10,638 nt of DNA, taken from positions 1 to 10,638 of the forward strand of contig CAUZEO010000172.1 of assembly GCA_963578625.1 (NCBI GenBank), written 5' to 3'. The notes beneath the pieces are model-generated. The model saw only the letters and a list, made by a program, of their open reading frames with translations, was not told the origin of the DNA and did no database searches. Positions 6,860 to 10,638 of the stretch are shown here, piece by piece. This DNA comes from CAUZEO01 sp963578625 (GTDB lineage Bacteria; Verrucomicrobiota; Kiritimatiellia; SLOV01). Both the position numbers and the translations under genes were made by a program. How positions within the stretch are numbered: position 1 is the stretch's first letter; every line of letters begins with the position of its first letter.

Positions 6860-7618
6860 TCAGCTGCGAACCCGGCGGACCAAGAGTCCGGCCAGGCCGA
6901 TGAAAAAAAGCGCCGCCGTCGTGGGCTCGGGAATGGCCACGTCACCGAAGTTTCTCGAAACTACCAGGTTATCCACCCGAATCGTTTCATCTTCCGTCGA
7001 ATTTGACTGCCGGAGGGCGAAGGAGTCGGCGACGCGGTCCTGATCCGTGCCATCGTCTCCTAGAATGCTCGTGTCACTTGACGAAGCGGGGTCGACCCAG
7101 AGTGTGGCTCGGTCGTTGTCGATGTCGTACTTCACCACAAGACGGTAAAATGTGTCGTACTCCAAGTCAGTCGCCCATACAGCATCTGCGGTGCTGTCGA
7201 ACGATGCGATTCCGAGAGTATAGTCCCCGCCACCGGTTGACGGCACGACATCAACACGTGCGAGAAATTCATACGGATTGGGGTCACTGCGGAAGTGAGC
7301 AAAGTACTCGTTGTCCGTGCTCGTGAAAGGAGCTCCAAGATCATCGACTGAAACGTCGAGGCCGAAGTAGAGAGAACCGAAGGTCTTGAGTCCGAATTTG
7401 ATGTTGACATCTTCACGCGATCCGCCCCCGTGCGTGAGGACGGCTTGCCCGGAGGCGACTTGAATGAAGTTGGCGGATCCGCTGTGACTCGTCCACACCC
7501 CGCTGGACTCCGTGGTCAAGTCGCCGTCCGCGTAGGTGAATGTATCCGACATAATCGGCGAGGCATATCCCACCCACACCATTGCGCTGATTGCCGCAAA
7601 GATGATTCGTTTCTTCAT
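6860..7618 (-). CDS. Exported PEP-CTERM sorting domain protein
   Basis: The predicted protein has 252 residues. A signal peptide (MKKRIIFAAISAMVWVGYAS, probably cut near residue 20-24) starts it. The body (~25-225) is Asp/Ser/Thr-rich and strand-forming, with alternating patterns such as DTFYRLVVKYDIDNDRATLWVDP (155-177). It resembles the jelly-roll (LamG/concanavalin-like) bodies common in this class, but I cannot assign a family. The C-terminus is a textbook PEP-CTERM signal: IPEP (229-232), hydrophobic TAALFFIGLAGLLV (234-247), then RRVRS. Exosortase (EpsH/XrtA-type) recognises this tripartite tail, removes it and anchors or releases the protein at the envelope, usually alongside exopolysaccharide. 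The exosortase gene is not in this window. The gene has its own promoter, a strong ribosome binding site and a terminator, so it is probably monocistronic and well expressed. The sorting call is sound; the molecular role is unknown. Confidence 0.85.
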   Translation of the reverse strand: MKKRIIFAAISAMVWVGYASPIMSDTFTYADGDLTTESSGVWTSHSGSANFIQVASGQAVLTHGGGSREDVNIKFGLKTFGSLYFGLDVSVDDLGAPFTSTDNEYFAHFRSDPNPYEFLARVDVVPSTGGGDYTLGIASFDSTADAVWATDLEYDTFYRLVVKYDIDNDRATLWVDPASSSDTSILGDDGTDQDRVADSFALRQSNSTEDETIRVDNLVVSRNFGDVAIPEPTTAALFFIGLAGLLVRRVRS

Positions 7619-7626
7619 CGTCTCTA

Positions 7627-7633
7627 CTCCTCC
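7627..7633 (-). promoter_or_regulatory. Strong ribosome binding site of the PEP-CTERM gene
   Basis: GGAGGAG on the minus strand sits 8 nt before the ATG at 7618, an ideal anti-16S match and spacing. It fixes the start codon. It stands out because the other start codons visible here (flavoprotein, mnmA, larE, tetR-like, PPTase) have no comparable motif. Confidence 0.85.
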
Positions 7634-7698
7634 ATGGTCCTTCGTTATTTGCTTCCGCCGCTCCGTGTTGATGATCTTTTAGTTCACCATACAGATGG

Positions 7699-7728
7699 AT
7701 TCTAAATCCCTCCGGTTAGGTTTGACAA
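7699..7728 (-). promoter_or_regulatory. Sigma-70-type promoter of the PEP-CTERM gene
   Basis: On the minus strand TTGTCA (7728-7723) and TAGAAT (7704-7699) are separated by 18 bp. Each hexamer matches the consensus in 5 of 6 positions. Initiation near 7692 would give a leader of about 73 nt before the ATG at 7618, containing the GGAGGAG site. This is the best-formed promoter in the window. Confidence 0.6.
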
Positions 7729-7734
7729 ATACCA

Positions 7735-8099
7735 AATTTAATAAACGAACAAAAAATTGCCCAGCTTGCCGGTTTTTGGCCTTTGAGGTACCAATTATTG
7801 AGCCACAACCTCTCTTTTCAGCTCAATTCTGAACAGGACTGAAGCGAATGGAATCAACATAGTTTTCCGTTCAAGAGGCATTTTGGAGGAGACTTGCCAG
7901 AGCCGATATTGCCAATTTTTTGAAGAACCCTGCTGAAAAAGCGCCACCACCAGCCTTCTTTTAGCCAGGACACCCTGCAAACCGACCAGGAGGTATGCTG
8001 GGTTCAAATCACAACCGTCAGGCGCACTGAGATTACTCACTATGCCGCGAGCGCACAGTCTACTTTCCGGTGTAATTCTGTGATACGGTTGCCCTCGAA
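7735..8099. other. AT-richer stretch of unknown content between PEP-CTERM gene and larE
   Basis: This is the largest region without a convincing gene; the whole gap is 7619-8099. The right side of the PEP-CTERM leader and promoter ends near 7730. Beyond it the sequence is clearly richer in A/T tracts than the flanking genes. The minus strand is open for 107 codons (8118 down to 7795), but that frame would begin inside larE, lacks a ribosome binding site and gives a protein with no recognisable motif (for example KNWQYRLWQVSSKMPLERK). It may be a decayed gene, an intergenic repeat or ordinary regulatory sequence. I found no terminal inverted repeats, target duplication or tRNA. Any larE promoter must also lie here, but none is clear. 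Confidence 0.4.
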
Positions 8100-8960
8100 A
8101 TGGACCAACCATCATCACATTTAGCCGCTGAGCTCCGGACGAAGCTGGATGGCCTGCGCGCGTCGATTCGCGATATGGGGTCTGTGATTGTAGCGTTCAG
8201 CGCCGGCGTGGACAGCACCCTGCTGGCGGCCCTTGCGGTAGACGAGCTGGGTGAGCGGGCGCTGGCGGTCACTGCCACCTCGCCCTCCTTTCCGGAGCGG
8301 GAGCTCGCGGAAGCGCGTTCGCTGGCCGCGGATTTGGGGATCCGCCACCAGGTGATCTCGTCCAATGAATTAGCCAACCCGGACTACGCGAATAACCCGA
8401 AGAGCCGCTGCTATCACTGCAAAACGGAATTGTATGGCCTCATGCGGCAGCTTGCGGACCGCGAAGGCTACGCCCACATTATCGATGGAACCAACCTGGA
8501 TGACGACGGGGACTATCGCCCTGGAAAAAAAGCCCAGCGTGAACAGCGGGTGGAAAGCCCCTTTCGGGATCATGGGTTTACCAAGGACGATATCCGGAAA
8601 ACCTCCGCGGCCCTCGGCCTGCCGACCGCGGACAAACCCGCTTTCGCCTGCCTCGCTTCCCGGTTTCCCTACGGCATAAAGATTACCCGGGAAGCACTGG
8701 AGCAGGTCGATCGCGCGGAATCCGGATTGCGGGCGCTTGGATTCGGGCAGCTCCGGGTACGCGTGCATGATGACGTCGCCCGGGTCGAGCTTGATCCCGA
8801 TGAAATCTCGCGTGCACTGGATCCGGCCCTGAGAATGCGGATGGTCGATCTCCTGCACGAGTGCGGTTACCGGTATATGACGCTCGACCTGCAGGGCTAC
8901 CGACAGGGAAGTTTGAACGAAATCTTCAAGCGGATTGAAAAGATTCCGCCGCTTGCCTGA
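8100..8960 (+). CDS. larE: LarE, ATP-dependent sacrificial sulfur transferase for the nickel-pincer cofactor
   Basis: LarE adenylates pyridinium-3,5-biscarboxylate mononucleotide and inserts sulfur into its carboxylates, before LarC adds nickel to make the cofactor of LarA-type racemases and epimerases. At 286 residues it has family length. The signatures are the PP-loop AFSAGVDSTLL (32-42), SPSFPERELAEA (61-72), NPKSRCYHCKTELY (99-112), DGTNLDDDGDYRPG (129-142), ESPF (152-155), the conserved KPAFACLASRFPYG (179-192) and the C-terminal RVRVHDDVARVEL (219-231). Cys184 in ACLASR is the likely sulfur-donating or cluster cysteine; Cys104 and Cys107 form a nearby CxxC. In some LarE proteins the cysteine itself is sacrificed; in others three cysteines hold an Fe-S cluster that carries the sulfur. 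The three-Cys set here favours the latter, by inference. The PP-loop reads SAGVDS where most have SGGVDS. larB, larC and larA are not in the window. The ATG at 8100 lacks a Shine-Dalgarno but gives the usual N-terminal helix. Confidence 0.93.
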   Translation: MDQPSSHLAAELRTKLDGLRASIRDMGSVIVAFSAGVDSTLLAALAVDELGERALAVTATSPSFPERELAEARSLAADLGIRHQVISSNELANPDYANNPKSRCYHCKTELYGLMRQLADREGYAHIIDGTNLDDDGDYRPGKKAQREQRVESPFRDHGFTKDDIRKTSAALGLPTADKPAFACLASRFPYGIKITREALEQVDRAESGLRALGFGQLRVRVHDDVARVELDPDEISRALDPALRMRMVDLLHECGYRYMTLDLQGYRQGSLNEIFKRIEKIPPLA

Positions 8961-8968
8961 TTTTTTTT
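8927..8968 (+). terminator. Probable intrinsic terminator at the end of larE
   Basis: CAAGCGG (8927-8933) and CCGCTTG (8949-8955) form a 7-bp stem with a 15-nt loop inside the last larE codons. Five nucleotides later, straight after the TGA, comes a run of eight T (8961-8968). The stem is short, the loop long, and other pairings compete (GCGGA/TCCGC; AATCTT/AAGATT). The T8 run directly at the stop supports termination, which would separate larE from the regulator downstream. Confidence 0.45.
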
Positions 8969-8975
8969 CGGATTC

Positions 8976-9026
8976 GGGGCGGTAACGGATTGGGACGGGG
9001 AGGGATTGCCAATGGCATTTGGGGGG
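8976..9026 (+). other. Cluster of G-tracts around a small palindrome
   Basis: G-runs occur at 8976-8979, 8992-8994, 8997-9000, 9002-9004 and 9021-9026. The last gap contains TGCCA-A-TGGCA (9007-9017), a perfect 5-bp-arm palindrome. Four or more G3+ tracts on one strand could fold as a G-quadruplex with one structured loop. It lies directly upstream of the regulator's -35 element. A regulatory role is speculative. Confidence 0.3.
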
Positions 9027-9040
9027 TACTGGCGAATTTC

Positions 9041-9069
9041 TTGACTGTGTTCGCGACGTGCCCTAATTT
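9041..9069 (+). promoter_or_regulatory. Candidate promoter of the TetR-family gene
   Basis: TTGACT (9041-9046, 5 of 6 matches to the -35 consensus) is followed after 17 bp by TAATTT (9064-9069, 3 of 6). Initiation near 9076 would leave a leader of about 28 nt before the ATG at 9104. The -35 and spacing are good, the -10 weak, which suits a regulated gene. Confidence 0.45.
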
Positions 9070-9082
9070 GTTCGTTGCGAAC
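9049..9082. promoter_or_regulatory. Operator-like palindromes in the TetR-family promoter
   Basis: GTTCG-TTG-CGAAC (9070-9082) has 5-bp arms and lies just after the -10 element. A related GTTCGCGAC (9049-9057, containing the palindrome TCGCGA) lies between -35 and -10. The two GTTCG starts are exactly 21 bp apart, two helical turns, so dimers bound there would sit on the same face. TetR proteins commonly bind such sites in their own promoter and block transcription. Autoregulation is inferred from position and symmetry. Confidence 0.4.
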
Positions 9083-9103
9083 CTCTTAACGCTGAAACAT
9101 TCA

Positions 9104-9736
9104 ATGGGTGTGACCACGCTTACTTACGCGCCGGAAAAGACCCGGCAGGATCTCCTCGAAGCGGCATTTGAGGAGATCTGGCAGAACGGGTTTCGAGCAG
9201 CAAGCCTGGACGCTATTCTCGGGCGCGTGGGCGTCACCAAGGGAGCGCTTTACCATCATTTCCGAAACAAACTCGAGCTGGGATATGCGGCAGTGGATGA
9301 AGTGCTGCGCGACCAGATGCTTGTGAAGTGGTTCACCCCAATGGTGGACAGCGAGGACCCTATTGCGGTGCTGCTAACGCCTCGTGACAGGATCACGGAT
9401 GACGAGATCGTGCAGTATTGCAGGTTCGGATGTCCCCTGAACAATCTGGCCCAAGAGATGTCCTCGATCGACGAGGGCTTTCGCATTCGGCTCGATAAGC
9501 TGTACTCCGAATGGCGCCTGGCCATATCCGACGGGCTTCGACGAGGTCAGGAGAACGGAAAAGTTCGAAGGAACATCAATCCCGATCACGCGGCCGTATT
9601 CTACATTGCCGTGATTGAAGGCGCCATAGGCATGGCAAAGAACGCGCAAAATCCGGACCTTCTGAAACCCTGCCTCGAAGGACTCAAACACTACCTCGAA
9701 GCGTTGCGACCCCGCCGGTCCTTCCGGTCCGAGTAG
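9104..9736 (+). CDS. TetR/AcrR-family transcriptional regulator
   Basis: Taking ATG 9104, the protein has 210 residues, typical for TetR regulators. The frame stays open further up, to TTG at 8990, but that start would run through the promoter and add 38 residues unlike a TetR N-terminus. The DNA-binding domain spans ~10-60: TRQDLLEAAFEEIWQNGFRA, then the recognition block SLDAILGRVGVTKGALYHHF (34-53) and RNKLELGYAAVDE. The C-terminal ligand and dimer domain contains FGCPLNNLAQEMSSIDEGFR (108-127), which recalls TetR subfamilies with a 'GCxLxNLAxE' helix (AcuR/NemR-like C-terminal domains). In NemR a cysteine in this area senses electrophiles, so Cys110 and nearby Cys106 deserve attention. 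There is no Shine-Dalgarno. The ligand and targets are unknown; self-control through the palindromes upstream is likely. It is convergent with the PPTase gene, 30 bp apart. Confidence 0.9.
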   Translation: MGVTTLTYAPEKTRQDLLEAAFEEIWQNGFRAASLDAILGRVGVTKGALYHHFRNKLELGYAAVDEVLRDQMLVKWFTPMVDSEDPIAVLLTPRDRITDDEIVQYCRFGCPLNNLAQEMSSIDEGFRIRLDKLYSEWRLAISDGLRRGQENGKVRRNINPDHAAVFYIAVIEGAIGMAKNAQNPDLLKPCLEGLKHYLEALRPRRSFRSE

Positions 9737-9743
9737 CGACGCC

Positions 9744-9781
9744 GGCACGGGGCTCCTCTACACGCGTCAGATACCCGTGCC
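9744..9781. terminator. Inverted repeat between convergent tetR-like and PPTase genes
   Basis: GGCACGGG (9744-9751) and CCCGTGCC (9774-9781) are perfect 8-bp arms with a 22-nt loop that contains ACGCGT. The structure lies 8 nt after the regulator's stop codon and overlaps the last codons of the PPTase gene. It could act on both transcripts. There is no T-tract on either side, so it is at best a non-canonical shared terminator or 3'-end stabiliser. Confidence 0.35.
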
Positions 9782-10540
9782 ACGAGTGGCCGAGGTAGAT
9801 GCCCGCGCCAGGGCGCCGGGGACCCCGGGTTTGAGTTGCAGGGGGAGGCACCACCAATCCGCATTCTCGATATGGCAAGTCATGCCGTCCGCCGGCAGCA
9901 CCGCGCTGAAATCAAGGGTAGCGATCGGATAGCTCAACCCATGGCCCAGCGCTTTAATCCATGCTTCTTTCAAAGTCCAGTACTCGTAAAACCGGTCCAC
10001 AAATGCCGATCCCTCAAGTTTTTTGAGATCGCGGATTTCGTTCGGGTGGTAGTGTCGTTCCGCGATGCGATCCATCATGGTTCTTTCGCGAACGGTTTCG
10101 ATATCGACTCCGATTTCCGCGCCCCGGGTCAGGACGAAAAGGATATCGTCCCCACTGTGGGAGAGATTGAACATCAGCCGTTCGGGGTTTTCGGAGCGGG
10201 GAAGAAACGGTTTGCCGTGGGCGCCGAATTCGAACGAAATATCCTTGGGCGGGGTGCCGGTCAGCGTGCCGAGTAGAATCCGAAGAATGCCCCAGCTCAG
10301 GATAAAACAGCCGCGGGGCGCCTCGACCCGAAACCGGTCAGCGCGCCGCGTCTCGTTTTCATTCAGTAACGGCCGCAGTGATGCCAGTTCGGCCTCGTCC
10401 CCGGTCAGCGACCACCGGACGTGAAGGAGCGCGATTTCCTCGCCGGCGGGCATTTCAAGTTGCGCCGGCGATTCGAGGGTAGTGAATTGGAATTCACCCG
10501 GCGTGTCCGGCGTGAGGCAGGCTTGACGATAAGTCGGCAT
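9767..10540 (-). CDS. Sfp-type 4'-phosphopantetheinyl transferase
   Basis: The enzyme moves the phosphopantetheine arm of coenzyme A onto a conserved Ser of acyl- or peptidyl-carrier proteins, in the cytoplasm. At 257 residues it fits the Sfp/Gsp type (pseudo-dimer of ~225-250) and not the ~120-residue AcpS type. The motifs are FGAHGKPFL (105-113), FNLSHSGDDILF (124-135), IGVDIETV (143-150) and FYEYWTLKEAWIKALGHGLSYP (184-205). Asp146, Glu148 and Glu192 are the expected Mg2+ ligands and Lys191 the conserved Lys. The ATG at 10540 lies 24 bp after the stop of the nucleotide-sugar dehydrogenase, consistent with co-transcription. An internal ATG at residue 30 would also give a complete Sfp core, and neither start has a Shine-Dalgarno. 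No PKS, NRPS or carrier protein is in the window, so its partner may be the primary fatty-acid ACP or an unlinked system. Confidence 0.93.
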   Translation of the reverse strand: MPTYRQACLTPDTPGEFQFTTLESPAQLEMPAGEEIALLHVRWSLTGDEAELASLRPLLNENETRRADRFRVEAPRGCFILSWGILRILLGTLTGTPPKDISFEFGAHGKPFLPRSENPERLMFNLSHSGDDILFVLTRGAEIGVDIETVRERTMMDRIAERHYHPNEIRDLKKLEGSAFVDRFYEYWTLKEAWIKALGHGLSYPIATLDFSAVLPADGMTCHIENADWWCLPLQLKPGVPGALARASTSATRGTGI

Positions 10541-10564
10541 GATGAATCAGCCGCCGCTGACGGA

Positions 10565-10638
10565 TCAGGCGGACCAGATATGGTCCCGTTCGCCCTCGAC
10601 GTTCCGCATTGCGCCACGGGTGTCCACAACCAGCCCGG
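10565..10638 (-). CDS. Nucleotide-sugar dehydrogenase, last 23 codons (UDP-glucose/GDP-mannose dehydrogenase family)
   Basis: The gene enters from the right edge on the minus strand and stops at TGA (10567-10565). The visible end reads GLVVDTRGAMRNVEGERDH and then IWSA. The V(V/I)DTRxxxR pattern followed by a short tail is the usual C-terminus of UDP-N-acetylglucosamine/UDP-glucose or GDP-mannose dehydrogenases (WbpA, TviB, Ugd). These oxidise C6 of sugar nucleotides to uronic acids for surface polysaccharide. With only 23 residues the family is a motif-based call and the substrate cannot be told. The PPTase gene starts 24 bp downstream on the same strand, suggesting one transcript. Confidence 0.6.
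   Translation of the reverse strand, partial: GLVVDTRGAMRNVEGERDHIWSA

Noticed and set aside
7722..7727. Perfect TTGACA on the plus strand as a larE promoter
   Set aside because: No acceptable -10 at 16-18 bp, and it is ~370 bp from larE. It overlaps the minus-strand -35, which has a good -10.
8370..8858. Minus-strand open frame of 162 codons inside larE
   Set aside because: It is antisense to the conserved larE core, without motifs or a ribosome binding site.
8990..9103. TTG start extending the TetR-like protein by 38 residues
   Set aside because: The extension would cover the -35/-10 and palindromes and does not resemble a TetR N-terminus; ATG 9104 gives normal length.
10405..10629. Minus-strand 74-codon frame over the PPTase start
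   Set aside because: It is out of frame with both the PPTase and the dehydrogenase tail, and is Arg/Ser-rich without motifs.

Overview
The window looks like a chromosomal segment of a GC-rich bacterium, most likely from the PVC superphylum (Kiritimatiellota/Verrucomicrobiota-like). Three features suggest this: a PEP-CTERM exosortase-sorted protein, a large exported protein ending in thrombospondin type 3-like Asp-rich repeats of the 'DxDxDGxxN..E...TDP' style, and several polysaccharide-active enzymes next to genes without clear Shine-Dalgarno sequences. This assignment is inference from gene content; there is no rRNA or marker phylogeny here.

Layout. Bases 1-558 (+) are the 3' end of a GH116 beta-glucosidase/glucosylceramidase-like gene. 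It converges, with only 5 bp between stop codons, on a 1214-residue exported protein (564-4208, -). That protein has a GH99/WbsX-like catalytic domain, a proline linker, five ~144-residue repeats and a calcium-type C-terminus. Upstream of it on the same strand is a DAO-family (sarcosine oxidase-like) flavoprotein (4345-5544, -), which is divergent from mnmA (5623-6726, +), the tRNA 2-thiouridylase. A PEP-CTERM protein (6860-7618, -) follows, with its own well-formed promoter, strong ribosome binding site and intrinsic terminator. A ~480-bp AT-richer stretch (7619-8099) without a convincing gene separates it from larE (8100-8960, +). Next is a TetR-family regulator (9104-9736, +) with operator-like palindromes in its promoter. 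It converges on an Sfp-type phosphopantetheinyl transferase (9767-10540, -), which lies 24 bp behind the 3' end of a nucleotide-sugar dehydrogenase gene that enters from the right edge (10565-10638, -).

How the genes fit together. The left third is glycan processing (GH116 plus a GH99-like secreted multidomain protein). The middle holds two PP-loop sulfur-transfer enzymes, MnmA (tRNA wobble uridine thiolation) and LarE (nickel-pincer cofactor sulfur insertion), on either side of an exported, exosortase-processed protein. The right end is a regulator plus a carrier-protein-activating enzyme, apparently co-transcribed with a sugar-nucleotide gene. No single pathway joins them. I saw no transposase, integrase, tRNA, rRNA or CRISPR array. 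The least explained parts are the ~144-residue repeat domain of the large exported protein and the 7.7-8.1 kb intergenic stretch.
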